Of a stretch of DNA of 34,814 nt, positions 18,643 through 28,750 are shown one piece after another (within the stretch, counting starts at the first letter, position 1; each line of letters opens with the position of its first letter). Below the pieces are notes generated by a model. The model saw nothing but the letters and a program-made list of their open reading frames with translations. It had not been told where the DNA came from and made no database searches. Origin of the DNA: Mesotaenium endlicherianum. Lineage: Eukaryota; Streptophyta; Zygnematophyceae; Zygnematales; Mesotaeniaceae. Location: contig WELA01009477.1 in assembly GCA_009602735.1 (NCBI GenBank), forward strand, positions 282,024-316,837, given 5' to 3'. Position numbers and translations under genes: made by a program.

Positions 18643-19970
18643 TTAGGAGGGAGATGTCCCTGAGGCTCTAAACTCAGGGGAGCTAGACCTTCTCCTGTCT
18701 TGGGGTCTTCTGAAGCCTGTCTGAGAGGGAGGTTCCGTGTAAGGACCTCGCGGAGAACGCAGTAACTGGGCTATTTCCTCCTGCACAGTCTGGAGGGAAG
18801 CAGCCTTCTCCTGGGCAGCCCTCAAACTCACAGGTACGTATACCCGCATCCCATAAGGATGTTGCATGACATGAGCCAAGGGTACATGCCCTCTCTGCGA
18901 GGGAGATGCTGGCAGGCCTCTGGCTATTTCCCGAGCAGCCCTCCTGTCTGCCCTGTCTGACTGGGTCTCCTTGCCTGGAGATGGGGTCTGTCCTCTGGCA
19001 GTTCCCAGCCAAGTGATATCCTCCTCTTGAGCGAGTTGCCGTGGGGCCAACCCCGTCTTCTCCCTTACAGGGGATGTGGCAGGTGTCAGGATCACGACGG
19101 GGCTATCGTCTTCCTCCTCGTCTTCCTCCTTGTCTTCCTCCGACTCCTCCTCCTCCTCCTGTCATTCTGCTGGTCCCTCATGTTGATGGTCATCCACCGC
19201 CAATCAGTGGGCTTTTGGAAGAAGGCAGCGTCTGTCTTTTTAAGAGTACAAGGGTACCAGTGCCCTGCAAAGTCCAGTTGACTGGTTTCCTTGGCCAAGA
19301 ATTCCCAGCTCCTCCTCTCCACCTCATTGTACATGGCCTTGAACCTGTTGTGGGGTGTTGAGTCCTTGAAGCTGTCCGCGTCCATGGGGATCATCCTGAT
19401 GACCCTATCTTCCCCCCAGATACCAGGAATTGAGACAGCCCCTGCTTCGTTCACCTGGGCCATTGCCTTGGCCTCTCCGATTGTATATCCTACCATCCTG
19501 GCGTAATCGTGGTAGAGGAGGAGCCCTGTGCCGACCTCTATATACTTGTCAAAGTTTTCGGATGTCTCCCCTTCCTTCTGGAGGATTTCCTTCTGCGACT
19601 CACTGCGACTTCTCTGGGCATACTTGAAGGCCTCCTCCAGTAGATCAAAGCCCTTGCCCAGCACCGTGTAGCGGTAGCTGCTGATTCTCCTCTGTTCTTC
19701 TTCTTCAGCCTGCTGCTTCCGCTTCTCCTCAGCTTGCCTCTCCTCCTCTGCTTTCTTGGCCTCCTCTGCAGCTTTTCTGTCCATTTCTTCCTGCCTCAGT
19801 CTGGCCTGTTCCTCCTCCTCCTTCTTCTTCTGTGCCTCCCGCTGTTGTTGGAGTCGTTGTGATTCCCGAGCGGAGATGGAAGATGATTCGATGTCTCCAC
19901 GGAATTGCAAGTATTCTGCATGTGCCTCTTCCGCCCTTCTCTTCCTCTTGAGTTCCGACTTTTGAGTCAT
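18643..19970 (-). CDS. Element C ORF3, unknown protein, split by one frame change
   Basis: It lies between pol and the 3' LTR on the element's sense strand. The best start is ATG 19970-19968 (MTQKSELKRKRRAEEAH); the TTG at 19979 is not needed. Residues about 5-105 are a highly charged, probably coiled-coil segment. A mixed globular part of about 170 residues follows (GKGFDLLEEAFKYAQ, GYTIGEAKAMAQVNEAGAV, GHWYPCTLKKTDAAFFQKP). At the GGA repeat (junction 19160/19161) this frame turns into an implausible Arg run ending at 19092. The -1 frame becomes an acidic run (EEEESEEDKEEDEEEDD) and stays open to 18643 with a basic, Ser/Pro-rich tail. One missing base, or a -1 shift, joins them into about 440 residues. 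There is no signal peptide or membrane segment, so it is not an obvious envelope. Family unknown. Confidence 0.6.
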
Positions 19971-20296
19971 CCTGCTCAATCATAAACACAATGCAGTTAG
20001 TGAAGTCATGATATTTTGCCGCTACTGAGTGCCCTTGATGAAGAGGAACGCGATCGGGAGAGTTCCTAGTGTGGAATACCTGGTGTGAGTGAATATAAGG
20101 GAAAATTGAGTTAGAGAGCAAGTGAGTGTGAGCGCAGGTTGAGTGTGTAATATGGTGATCAGAGAATACCACTCCCTCCAACTTAATTTTAAAGGTGGGC
20201 TGCCTGTCACAACTGTCACTAACTGTCGCATCCCCCACCAACTTATATGGAGACAGGACCTCCTGTCACCTTCCCGTGTCAACACTGAAATGACTG

Positions 20297-23200
20297 TTAG
20301 GGAGGTGCCCCAGCCGCCCAAAGGTGGAATCGTTTTAACTCCCCTTTGGCATTAGTCAGCTGGTCTTTAAATTTCCAAGTGTCCCCAGAGGCATCATAAC
20401 CCTTCCATCGGATGAGGTATTTCATGACATATTTAGACGATCGACGGACCGAGCGAGCGTCTAAAATCTCATCGACCTTATACTCCTCAGGATCGCCGTC
20501 CCGGACAGCGGGGACCGGGCCCGATTGGATAGGTAACCGACCTATAAACAGTGTATCCCCTTTGATGTATGGTTCCAGGAAGGAGACATTAAAGACCGGG
20601 TGACCCTTGTAGTCAGCTGACATGTTCAGTTTGTAAGCATTCTGACCGACCCGACGTACCACCGAATATGGACCGACCCATACAGGGCCAAGCTTTTTCT
20701 TGACCACACCAGGGAGGTACAGGTGCTGAGAATGCCGTTTGACTAAATCGTCCTTAGAAAATGTTAGCTCCCGACGGTGTTGATTAGCGTATTTTTGTTG
20801 GTTTTCTTGGGCTTTGTGCAGGTTTTGTTGGACTTCTGCCAGGGTGTTAGCAAACTCCTGATTTAACTGGAGGGAGATCGGGTTGTCAATCCCTTCAGGG
20901 TCAGTTAAAGACTCCCCCAGTACATCTAAAGGAGACTTAGGGACTCTACCCAAGCTGAGTTCAAAAGGAGTCTTGCCCGTTGACGTGTGCACCGCACTGT
21001 TGACCGCAAACTGAATTTGAGGCAACAGGTCATCCCAATTATCTTGTTTTTGGTTAATATGAGCCCTCAGCACCTCCTGCAGAACTCGGTGAGTTCTTTC
21101 AGTCTGCCCATCGGTCTGAGAGTGGTTTGCTGTGCTGAGCAGCTGTTTGACTCCCATTAACCCCATTAAAGCTCTCCAAAACTTAGAAGTGAATTTTGAG
21201 TCTCTGTCTAAGATGATATTAGAAGGTAGCCCATGTTGGCATACTACATGGTTGTAAAACTGTCTCGCTGTTTCGAGTGCAGTTACTTTGACAGTTGTGG
21301 GGATGAAAATGACCATTTTTGTCAGTTTATCCACGACTACCAGTATCGAATCATGCCCATTAGCAGTTCGTGGCAGTGTGACCACCCAGTCCATGGATAT
21401 AGTTTCCCAGCGTCCCGCTGGGATGGGTAGCGGTTGCAAGAGACCTCCGGGTGGTGTGTGCCGAGACTTATTTCTCTGACACTGGTCACAGGACTTGACA
21501 TATTTCAAGACCTCCCGGGGTAACCCCTCCCAATGATAATGTTTTGCCAGTTTGCCAACAGTTTTGGCCTGCCCCAAATGTCCACCCAGGAGACTGTCAT
21601 GAGCTTGACTCAGTAAGAGAGACCTTATTTCCAAATTATTAGGAATGACCAGCTTCAGCCTGCCTGAAGTGGTTTCAGTCACCCAGACCCCTCCCTTGAG
21701 CTTATACCCGAGTGCAGTAGCACGACACACACCAGTTGTGGGGCTGGGCTCAAATGTTGGGTCAGAAAGGTAGGCTTTCCTAAGTTGTTCTAGGAAGGAC
21801 TTTTTCACCTTTAGTGAAGTGAGTGCACACAGGACTTTATCTACAGCATGCTGACTAAAGTTCCTTTCTTGCAAGTCAGGTCTTCTAGAGAGTGCATCAG
21901 CAGGATTCAACTTCCCTGGTTTGTAGTCGATCTGGACTTGGAACTGCTCCAGCATCTGGCTCCAGCGGTTCTCCCTCCTCGACAGCTTGGACTTCTTCTG
22001 AAAGTGTGTCAGAGCTAGATGATCTGTAATCACCTTAAAAGCTTTACCATGTAAGTATGCTCTCCAGTGTTTGAGTACATGAATGATAGCTAGCAGCTCC
22101 TTATCATGCACTGAGTAATTAATCTCCGCTGGATTAAATTTCATTGACTCATACAACACAGGATGCCACTCCTGCCGTACCTTACCATCCTTTGTGGTTT
22201 TGTCAGCAGGCTGCAACAAAATAGCACCCATGGCAAAATCAGAGGCATCAGTAACCACCTGCACCGGTTTGCTGGGGTCATACACGGCTAGCACTGGGGC
22301 TAAACAAAGTGCATCTTTAAGGGTCTGGAAGGCAGCCTGCTGCTCTTCCCCCCACACATACCCGATGTCTTTCTTAGTAAGGTCAGTCAGTTTACTGGCC
22401 TTTGTGGAATAATTCTCAATAAATCTCCTATAGTAGTTAGCCAACCCGAGGAAGGATCTAACTTCAGAGACAGACTGTGGTACTGGCCAGTCCCTTATGG
22501 TCTGGACTTTCTTAGGATCCACACTGATGCCCTCTTTACTGACAACGTGGCCTAAGAATTCAATACTTTCCTTAAAGAAATCACACTTGCTCATTTTAGC
22601 ATACAAGTGATTTTTCCGCAGAGTGTCCAGCACTTTCTTTAAGTGTTCAGTGTGCTGAGCTTCATCTTTAGAGAAAATTAAAATATCATCCAGGAAAACT
22701 TGCACAAACTTATCCAAATAAGGTCTGAAAATGTCATTCATAGCACCCATAAAGGTAGCAGGAGCATTAGTCAGTCCAAATGGCATCACGTTGAACTCAT
22801 AGTGTCCATAACGTGTGCGGAAAGCAGTCTTGTGTTCATCCCCCTCAGCAATTCTGATTTGATGATAACCACTCTTGAGATCTATCTTACTGAACACCTT
22901 AGCGCCAGACAGGGTATCAAGCAAGTCCTCGATTCTGGGTAAAGCATACTTGTTCTTTACTGTAATTCTGTTCAGGGCTCTGTAATCCACACACATCCGC
23001 ATACTGCCATCCTTTTTCTTAACAAATAGGATAGGTGCGCCGTACGGTGATTTACTGGGAGAAATGTAACCATTTTCCTCCAGCTCTGCAATCTGTGTTT
23101 TCAACTCCTCGCTCTCCAAATAAGACAAGCCATAAGTGCGTTGCCAGGGTGGCTGGCTACCAGGTAATAGATCAATCCTATGATCTACTTCCCTTTTAGG

Positions 23201-24106
23201 GGGTAGTCCTGGAGGCATGTTAAACACATCAGTGTACTGAGCAACAATTTTTGCAGCAGTAGGGTGCTCCGGAGGGCTTACCTTTTTCTCAACCACTTCT
23301 TCAGGTTGAGGAGGTACCTCTCTTAGCAGCAGACAGAACATTCTGTCTTCCTTCTGGTTCCAGCTTTTGACGAACTCCATTGCATTCAGCAACTTGCATC
23401 CTTCTGGAAGCCTCTTCTTTTCCTTCATTTGCCATCCACACAGGACAAGAGGAAGAGCACTGGTGGGTGCCAAGTCAGTCTGCCCATCACTGGCTCCTCT
23501 CACTTTAACTGTACCTCTGCTCCAACACACTTCAGCTTGATGTCTATTAAGCCAGGACCTGCCTAGCACGAGATCATAAAAGCCAGTGTTGAGTACCTCA
23601 AATGTAAGCGTTTCAGTTAGAACTGCAATGCCAGAACCTAACTGGACCTCAATAGGCTTGGTTATAACTCCTCCCGGGATACTTGAGGCATCTCCAAGGA
23701 ATATTTTTCTATTCCCTTGGGTGACAGTAGGCAGCCTTAGCCGCTTAACTAAGTCCTTGTGAATAAAAGTATGTGACGCCCCTCCGTCAACAAATGCCCT
23801 CACCTTCCTACCTGCAATCATGCAATGCAGTAGGATAGGGGGGACTGTCTTTTCCTGACTTTCGCATTGTTCTCCTGACGTAGCAAAGAAATGTTGGACA
23901 TCAGGTGGAACAAGAGCATCCAGAGTGTGCACTCTCTGGACGTCTATATTACTGATGGTCTCCTTTATCTGTTTGTCAGGCATGCATAGTGAATCCAGTT
24001 CAGCAGGACCCATAATACCTGCTACGAGGGCAGCTAGTGACGACTCACTATCTCTAGCATCCTCACAGTCAGTAGACTGGATTACTGACTGTTGCTGTCT
24101 TTTAAA
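20297..24106 (-). CDS. Element C pol polyprotein (PR-RT-RH-IN-chromodomain)
   Basis: The frame is open from the frameshift site to 20297; the first ATG is 24013, but translation is expected by -1 shift from gag. Counting from that ATG (1238 aa): protease D76 in DGGA (usually DSG/DTG) and LVLGRSWL at 148-155; RT about 310-500 with FLDD (D442, D443); RNase H about 580-710 with D589, E639, D664, D706; integrase zinc finger H805, H812, C842, C845; core D875, D936, E972 (DD35E spacing); GPY/F about 1108-1150; chromodomain about 1177-1230. All catalytic residues except the atypical protease triad are present and there is no internal stop. It copies the genomic RNA to DNA in cytoplasmic particles and integrates it; the chromodomain tethers integration to modified chromatin. 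Confidence 0.95.
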   Translation of the reverse strand, partial: FKRQQQSVIQSTDCEDARDSESSLAALVAGIMGPAELDSLCMPDKQIKETISNIDVQRVHTLDALVPPDVQHFFATSGEQCESQEKTVPPILLHCMIAGRKVRAFVDGGASHTFIHKDLVKRLRLPTVTQGNRKIFLGDASSIPGGVITKPIEVQLGSGIAVLTETLTFEVLNTGFYDLVLGRSWLNRHQAEVCWSRGTVKVRGASDGQTDLAPTSALPLVLCGWQMKEKKRLPEGCKLLNAMEFVKSWNQKEDRMFCLLLREVPPQPEEVVEKKVSPPEHPTAAKIVAQYTDVFNMPPGLPPKREVDHRIDLLPGSQPPWQRTYGLSYLESEELKTQIAELEENGYISPSKSPYGAPILFVKKKDGSMRMCVDYRALNRITVKNKYALPRIEDLLDTLSGAKVFSKIDLKSGYHQIRIAEGDEHKTAFRTRYGHYEFNVMPFGLTNAPATFMGAMNDIFRPYLDKFVQVFLDDILIFSKDEAQHTEHLKKVLDTLRKNHLYAKMSKCDFFKESIEFLGHVVSKEGISVDPKKVQTIRDWPVPQSVSEVRSFLGLANYYRRFIENYSTKASKLTDLTKKDIGYVWGEEQQAAFQTLKDALCLAPVLAVYDPSKPVQVVTDASDFAMGAILLQPADKTTKDGKVRQEWHPVLYESMKFNPAEINYSVHDKELLAIIHVLKHWRAYLHGKAFKVITDHLALTHFQKKSKLSRRENRWSQMLEQFQVQIDYKPGKLNPADALSRRPDLQERNFSQHAVDKVLCALTSLKVKKSFLEQLRKAYLSDPTFEPSPTTGVCRATALGYKLKGGVWVTETTSGRLKLVIPNNLEIRSLLLSQAHDSLLGGHLGQAKTVGKLAKHYHWEGLPREVLKYVKSCDQCQRNKSRHTPPGGLLQPLPIPAGRWETISMDWVVTLPRTANGHDSILVVVDKLTKMVIFIPTTVKVTALETARQFYNHVVCQHGLPSNIILDRDSKFTSKFWRALMGLMGVKQLLSTANHSQTDGQTERTHRVLQEVLRAHINQKQDNWDDLLPQIQFAVNSAVHTSTGKTPFELSLGRVPKSPLDVLGESLTDPEGIDNPISLQLNQEFANTLAEVQQNLHKAQENQQKYANQHRRELTFSKDDLVKRHSQHLYLPGVVKKKLGPVWVGPYSVVRRVGQNAYKLNMSADYKGHPVFNVSFLEPYIKGDTLFIGRLPIQSGPVPAVRDGDPEEYKVDEILDARSVRRSSKYVMKYLIRWKGYDASGDTWKFKDQLTNAKGELKRFHLWAAGAPP
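24066..24106 (-). promoter_or_regulatory. -1 programmed ribosomal frameshift signal, gag to pol
   Basis: On the minus strand the slippery heptamer T-TTA-AAA (24106-24100) sits in gag frame. An 8-nt spacer (24099-24092) follows. Then comes a perfect 9-bp stem CAGTCAGTA / TACTGACTG (24091-24083 and 24074-24066) with an 8-nt loop. The gag stop TAA (24084-24082) falls at the stem/loop border. Slipping back one base enters the pol frame, open from there. Heptamer, spacing and stem all match the canonical architecture. Confidence 0.88.
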
Positions 24107-25560
24107 GGCTGGTCTTTTCTCTCGACCTTAGGCAGGTGCTTGACCGGACACTGTTCTCTGTAGTGGCCTTTCTGCTGACAATGGTAGCAAGTAGATTTTG
24201 CTGAGGCTGGTCTCGGCTTAGTCCTACCACCACCCCTTCCATAGCCACCTCGAGAGGGACCACCTCTACCTCTAGACTGAATAGCATTGTACTCATACTC
24301 ATATTCATCACCCTGATTATCCTCAGCCTGGTCTCCTTCAACTGCATTGTAGGAACCGTGGGGCTTTTTGACAATCTTAGACACCAAAGCGTTACTCTGG
24401 CGCTTGTGATTGAACTGCTGCTGATCCCAGGCGTCAGCATCCTGGATCAAGTCAGCCAGTTTCTCATACTTTTTCTCAGCAAAATGACCAGAGACCTCGG
24501 ATTTCAAGCCATACCTGAAGTATGCTATCCTATACCGTTCTGGCAAATCAGGCTGCTTCATCATGTTCTCTTGGAACTTTTGAGCAAACTCAGCAACTGA
24601 AGTGGTCTGCTTCAGTGTCAGGGAGATCATCGCATAGATAGCTTTCTCCTGCTGGTTGATGACATCAAACTTCTCATGCAACTTCTCGACAAACTCTACC
24701 CACGTAGGGTCACCGAGTTGCCGAGCCTTACGCTCTTCCTTCCAGTAAAGCCACCAGTCTGCGGCACTGCCTTTCAGTAGCGCACCGGTGTGCCTGACCT
24801 TCTCGTAATCTTGCAGTTCTGGGTAGTTCTCCAGCCACTGCTCAACATCCGCGAGAAACTTGATCAGGTAATATTTTCTGTTTCCCTCAGGATCATAGTC
24901 CTGGGGAGGTTTCGGCTTGGGCTTACTAGGCCCTCGGCCACCACCACTAGTGGTGTGAGACCCCAGTTGGTCTCTGTCCCGGAGTAGGGACATTATGATT
25001 CTTTTGTCCTCCTGCTGGGACTGATACATGGTCGCCATTTGCGACTGCATCTGAACGAACAATGCTCCCAAGTCTACATTTTGGGGTGGTAGATTAGCAA
25101 ATGCAGCAGCAGCATTGGCATCTACTCGCTGAGTAGTGTCCTCAACAATCCCTCTTGCTCCTGCAGCAGCAATTCCTGCCGCATTCAGCCGGTCACGTAT
25201 TTGACCTAGGGGTACATTGAGTTGTACGGCAGGAGGTGGGTTCAGAACATTGGCCCTTGATGCCATAAGTTCTTCAACAGTGCGCTCGTCAGCTGGCTGT
25301 CCTTCCCTCCTTTGTATATCTTCAGCGGCCTTTGCTACTTGTTCAGCTTCTAGTCTGGCTATCTCCTCCTCAGCTTGCTGAGCTGCGACTGAGGCAATAG
25401 CAGCTGCCTCATCTGCAGCCTCCCTAGCTGCAGTATCCGCTACTGCTTCCGAATAGGTACGGTTTCCCGCTACATGGCTTTCCGCCTGGTTTTCGACATT
25501 CTCGTTATCCTGGTTCTCCATGTCTCGGGAGTTGCTAGTTTGAGACCTTGTCCTTACCAT
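24082..25560 (-). CDS. Element C gag (capsid and nucleocapsid)
   Basis: 492 codons from ATG 25560-25558, 21 bases beyond the PBS. The N-terminus is basic ([10 protein letters not shown]), followed by an Ala/Glu-rich helical, probably coiled-coil segment (about 45-100). The retrotransposon capsid domain spans about 215-390 ([28 protein letters not shown]). A Gly/Arg-rich RNA-binding stretch and one CCHC zinc knuckle [14 protein letters not shown] (about 458-471) come next. The frame is intact with stop TAA at 24082. It builds the virus-like particle and packages the RNA. Its start is homologous to the element G remnant at 28220 (TRSQ motif conserved). Confidence 0.94.
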   Translation of the reverse strand: MVRTRSQTSNSRDMENQDNENVENQAESHVAGNRTYSEAVADTAAREAADEAAAIASVAAQQAEEEIARLEAEQVAKAAEDIQRREGQPADERTVEELMASRANVLNPPPAVQLNVPLGQIRDRLNAAGIAAAGARGIVEDTTQRVDANAAAAFANLPPQNVDLGALFVQMQSQMATMYQSQQEDKRIIMSLLRDRDQLGSHTTSGGGRGPSKPKPKPPQDYDPEGNRKYYLIKFLADVEQWLENYPELQDYEKVRHTGALLKGSAADWWLYWKEERKARQLGDPTWVEFVEKLHEKFDVINQQEKAIYAMISLTLKQTTSVAEFAQKFQENMMKQPDLPERYRIAYFRYGLKSEVSGHFAEKKYEKLADLIQDADAWDQQQFNHKRQSNALVSKIVKKPHGSYNAVEGDQAEDNQGDEYEYEYNAIQSRGRGGPSRGGYGRGGGRTKPRPASAKSTCYHCQQKGHYREQCPVKHLPKVERKDQPLKDSNSQ

Positions 25561-25581
25561 ACAAAGAAGACTGTGATAACT

Positions 25582-25593
25582 GCTCCGATACCA
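25582..25593 (-). other. Primer-binding site of element C
   Basis: The minus strand reads TGGTATCGGAGC, one base after the 5' LTR end CA. It is complementary to the plant initiator tRNA-Met 3' end with one mismatch. Confidence 0.88.
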
Positions 25594-25594
25594 C

Positions 25595-26314
25595 TGAAAT
25601 GAATCGACTTACCAAATAGGCGATTAACAATTAATAAAGATCTTTATATCAGCAAGTAATCTTTATGGTATTTTCCGTTAACTGGTTTAACGGCAAAGGA
25701 CAACACACTAGCAGTGAATAATACTCGTCAGTCAAATGCGAGTAAACTAGCATCAATAATGCAAATCAGTAAACTCATACATAAGCAAGGTTAGAAGACA
25801 GTGCGTATCAATGGCTTCTCGCCTTGGATTCAGATCTCTCTCAGTAAGCTGTACAAGAGAGTTGGCCTCGTTCCCGAATGCCGAACTCGAGAGCAATGCC
25901 TAGCATATGTACATGGAATGAGTTTACTGTTCAACGGTCAGTGCGATGGCACCGCCTACCCGGAAGTTAACCACGTTGGTAGGACCTCGATTAACCAAAT
26001 CCACCGCCATCTCCCATCATCCCGAATCGCCATCCATCATAGGGATGTCATCCGGCCATTCATCTAGCATACCACACTTAGATGCATATCGAGGCAGTTC
26101 GCTGCTACCGAGTCCGGAAGTCAGCTGGCTGTCAAGAATGTGTCAGCAAGCTGACTTAAGGTGACCTCAGCCTGCTACTTCGGGCCGAGTCATTAAACTG
26201 ATATTAAATATAAAGTCCAGCAGACTGATCATTAACTAGAGTTCAGCAGTCTGAACTTATTTAACCATATTATTTAAATGAATATTATGTCAACTAATAT
26301 ACTGATTCATTACA
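25595..26314 (-). repeat. 5' LTR of element C (720 bp)
   Basis: On the plus strand it starts TGAAATGAATCG and ends GATTCATTACA, giving TG...CA ends. It is flanked on the right by target copy CTGGG (26315-26319). It lacks the 20-bp tandem copy present in the 3' LTR. Confidence 0.95.
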
Positions 26315-26319
26315 CTGGG

Positions 26320-27416
26320 CATGACATAACAATAGACAAGAGGTTGATCCCCCTTAGAAATAGAAGTTGTCCTGTGAGAGTGTACATGCCAAAGAAGCCA
26401 CATAAGTTCGGTAAAGAGTTATTTGTGGCTTGTGATAGTATAATTACTACTGCTATGGCTTCACAGTGTTTGATAAAGAGCCTGGCAGGTCACAGGTTTT
26501 TATTGTTTTAGACTTGATTGAAGGTCTGCCAGACAAACATACTTACTCTTTTGTCCTGGACAGAGGCTTCACATCGCCGAAACTCTTGAAAGTCCTAGCT
26601 GAAAGAGGTCATGTAGCAACTGGCACAGTTATGCCAATTAGAAAAGACATGCCTAAGACCCCAGATGGTGAAGGAAGTGCCTTGGTATTGCCCATCCCAA
26701 GAGGTCAGAAAAGATCAACTCAGGGAGGCTACATGGCTCTTGTTTGTGATTACGCGGGGCAGATTGCTATGGTCTGGCAAGACAAGATGCTAGTGCACTT
26801 TCTGTCCACAGCTACTGGTCTTGAGGTGAATAAAGTTGAGCGGAGGCAGAGTGATGGGAGTTTGAAGACCATCATTGCTCCACACATTGTGGTGCACTAC
26901 AACAAACACAAAGATGCTGTCGATCAACTCGACAAACTATGTCTGAGAGACAACTATTCTGTTGAGAGTGCTGCTGTCAGCTTCAAGTGGTGGCATAAAC
27001 TATATTGGGGTCTATTTGATGCTGCCCTGGCCAATGCCTACATCCTGTACAACCTGGCCCATCCTGAGAGTCATAGGTATCCCTTCATTTTAGATGTTGT
27101 CGCGGCGATGACAGACTTTCATGATCCACACGAGGGGAGGCGCTTTCGCTGGAGTGCGGGGCGGGCTGGAATGGGCAGGTTCTTAGGGAGACACTTCCCT
27201 GAACACCTTCCAAGAGGCTCTAGACCAGGGTGTGTAGTGTGCAGGAGCAAGCTGTATGACCTAGGCCATAAGAAGCGTAAGGTGAGGCCTAACTATTGGT
27301 GCGCGACGTGTAGAGTAGCGCTTTGCCCCGCGCCTTGCTTTGAGGAGTACCATACCAACAGGCACATAGCACATGTAGATAGTGGCCCCTACAGGCTGAG
27401 TAGCACTAACAGGTAG
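26320..27416 (+). pseudogene. piggyBac-like transposase, catalytic C-terminal half
   Basis: This continues the frame of the left half after removal of element C and one target copy (NP-G/R-HDITID). The three catalytic Asp positions of the DDD nuclease are all present: ITID (26335-26337), FVLDRGFTS (26559-26561) and KDAVDQLD (26922-26924). The motif VYMPKKPHKFG lies in between. One base is missing near 26455: frame 1 ends in a nonsense tail, while frame 3 continues as YGFTVFDKEPGR. The C-terminus has a Cys/His-rich domain (CVVC, CATC, CPAPC, then HTNRHIAH, about 27228-27372) as used by piggyBac transposases to bind terminal repeats. Stop TAG at 27414. Confidence 0.87.
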
Positions 27417-28095
27417 GACTGTAGAGCAGAGGAACTGCAACAAAAAACTTATATGAAAGATATTGTGCTTCAAAAACAGTTCAGCTTCATGTGTGCAAAG
27501 CTGTCGATTTTGCGATATTTTGCAATTAATAAGTCATTTTTAAGCATTTTCATTTATTATTTTTTTATCTGAATTTTTTTTGTAAGTAAAGTAACATCTT
27601 ACTTTTGAGCTCCACTTTACAGATTACTATTTGCACGCGTAAAAAGTTTGTTATGAATTATTAACTGTGATGCTTTGTTGCATGAGGCACTAAAAAGTAC
27701 GAAAAATACCCGGACCCCATATGGTCCACTAAGTACAGAGTGTGCCTGCACAAAGCTACTGATTAGAATGAAGTGAAATTTGCTTCATATGATAGGTAAG
27801 ACACATACCTACCCTAGATTTAATCAACAACTATAGGTTCAAATCCAAACTCATAGTGTGTGAAGTCAAAGTTGGCCCTATTTGCTCGTTTCTTGTTATC
27901 GTACACACTTTGTACGGAAAGTACACCTTACCATTCCGAAAATTGCGGGCCACATGGTCAGTGCAATACCTTGTGATGTAAGCTCTTTAATGGTCTATCA
28001 CACATTGTCATAGCTTCAGTGGTTATTTCAATATAGTGCGACTTAGGTGGTGCATTATTGGACCATACATGGTCTTTTCCTTGGGAGACCTAGTG
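27417..28095 (+). other. 3' untranslated and right end of the piggyBac-like element
   Basis: Non-coding. It carries GGACCCCATATGGTCC (27712-27727) about 370 bp from the end and GGACCATACATGGTCT (28060-28075) within the right terminal repeat. These are degenerate copies of the palindromes at the left end. The terminus is CCTAGTG (28089-28095). Confidence 0.75.
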
Positions 28096-28187
28096 TTGAT
28101 GAGTTTATAAGAATACACCATAATGATAAGTTGTCGATATGCAAATCTTTAATACGTGATTGCTTATTGGTAAGTCGATTCATTTCA
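28096..28187 (+). repeat. 5' LTR of gypsy element G, right part
   Basis: It starts at the TTGA target copy and aligns to the last 90 bp of the element C LTR in reverse orientation (AATACACCATAATG, GGTAAGTCGATTCATTTCA). It ends CA at 28187. It is the displaced continuation of 15737-16325. Confidence 0.87.
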
Positions 28188-28188
28188 G

Positions 28189-28200
28189 TGGTATTGGAGC
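28189..28200 (+). other. Primer-binding site of element G
   Basis: TGGTATTGGAGC lies one base after the LTR end and has the same layout as in element C. It is followed by TCTTATCACAGTTC, homologous to the C leader. Confidence 0.82.
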
Positions 28201-28219
28201 TCTTATCACAGTTCTTTGA

Positions 28220-28750
28220 ATGGTGGTAAACACGAGGTCTCAACCTAGCAATACGGATAGCATAGAAGGCCAGAAAGAGAACATTTTTGGTCCCATAACG
28301 AAAGCTGATGCCCTGTAGCTGGAGAGGCTGAAGAAGCAACCATTATATTAGCAGCAGTAGCAGCCCAGTAGGCTGAAGAAGAGCGTGTCATGGTAGGGAT
28401 TTAGTGCTTAGCTTAGATAGAGGAGAATGCGACAAAAGAATGAAGGCGATTGGCTAATGCCAGAACATTGAAGAAGAAATGGCACTCAGGACCAATCTTA
28501 GCGGAAATTGATGGGGTGTACTCCATGTTGTACCCATTGTGCTTTGCATTGACAACTGAGCACAACAAGAACGACTAACGTTGCAATTGCAGGACGTGCC
28601 AAAGCTGTCGATTGTCTAACTGTTGCTGTTGCTGAATTACCTCCTCAGGATGCTGGTGTCAAAAAGATGTTGATTGAATTGCAGAGGAAAATGAACTTGA
28701 TGATGCAAGCTCAGCAAGAAGATGAAAATGTACGCGTGACAAAGATTTCA
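28220..28750 (+). pseudogene. Element G gag N-terminal remnant
   Basis: ATG 28220 is followed by NTRSQPSNTDS, homologous to the element C gag start (TRSQTSNS). In shifting frames it continues with AAVAAQ-stop-AEEE near 28350-28385, EEEMALRTN near 28470 and LPPQDAG plus QAQQEDENV near 28640-28730. These correspond in order to segments of C gag. Multiple stops and frameshifts show long decay. No capsid or pol homology is visible further right, so G is truncated or too diverged. Confidence 0.75.

Larger units (their letters stand above)
17819..26314 (-). mobile_element. Ty3/gypsy chromovirus element C, complete (8.5 kb)
   Basis: The full minus-strand element comprises 5' LTR 25595-26314, PBS 25582-25593, gag 24082-25560, pol 20297 to about 24106 by -1 frameshift, ORF3 18643-19970, PPT 18558-18570 and 3' LTR 17819-18557. 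The flanking 5-mers are CTAGG (17814-17818) and CTGGG (26315-26319), a target duplication with one substitution. Collapsing them restores the piggyBac reading frame. The LTRs differ at roughly a dozen positions plus two indels by my reading, so insertion was recent on an evolutionary scale. Confidence 0.93.
16326..28095 (+). mobile_element. piggyBac-like DNA transposon, interrupted by gypsy element C
   Basis: The left end is TTAA then CACTAGGTTTTCTATGG (16326 on). The right end, read on the minus strand from 28095, is CACTAGGTCTCCCAAGG, flanked by TTGA (28096-28099), a one-base change from TTAA. TTAA target sites and CACTAGG-like termini are typical of piggyBac elements. Subterminal GGACCATATATGGTCC-type palindromes occur near both ends. 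The span is 11.77 kb, of which 8.5 kb is element C, so the original was about 3.3 kb with one transposase gene on the plus strand. The transposase has in-frame stops and frameshifts, so the element is dead or was mobilised in trans. Confidence 0.88.

Noticed and set aside
19729..20321. Minus-strand ORFs of 170 and 99 aa upstream of ORF3
   Set aside because: They overlap ORF3 in other frames or sit in the short pol-ORF3 spacer, with no recognisable content.
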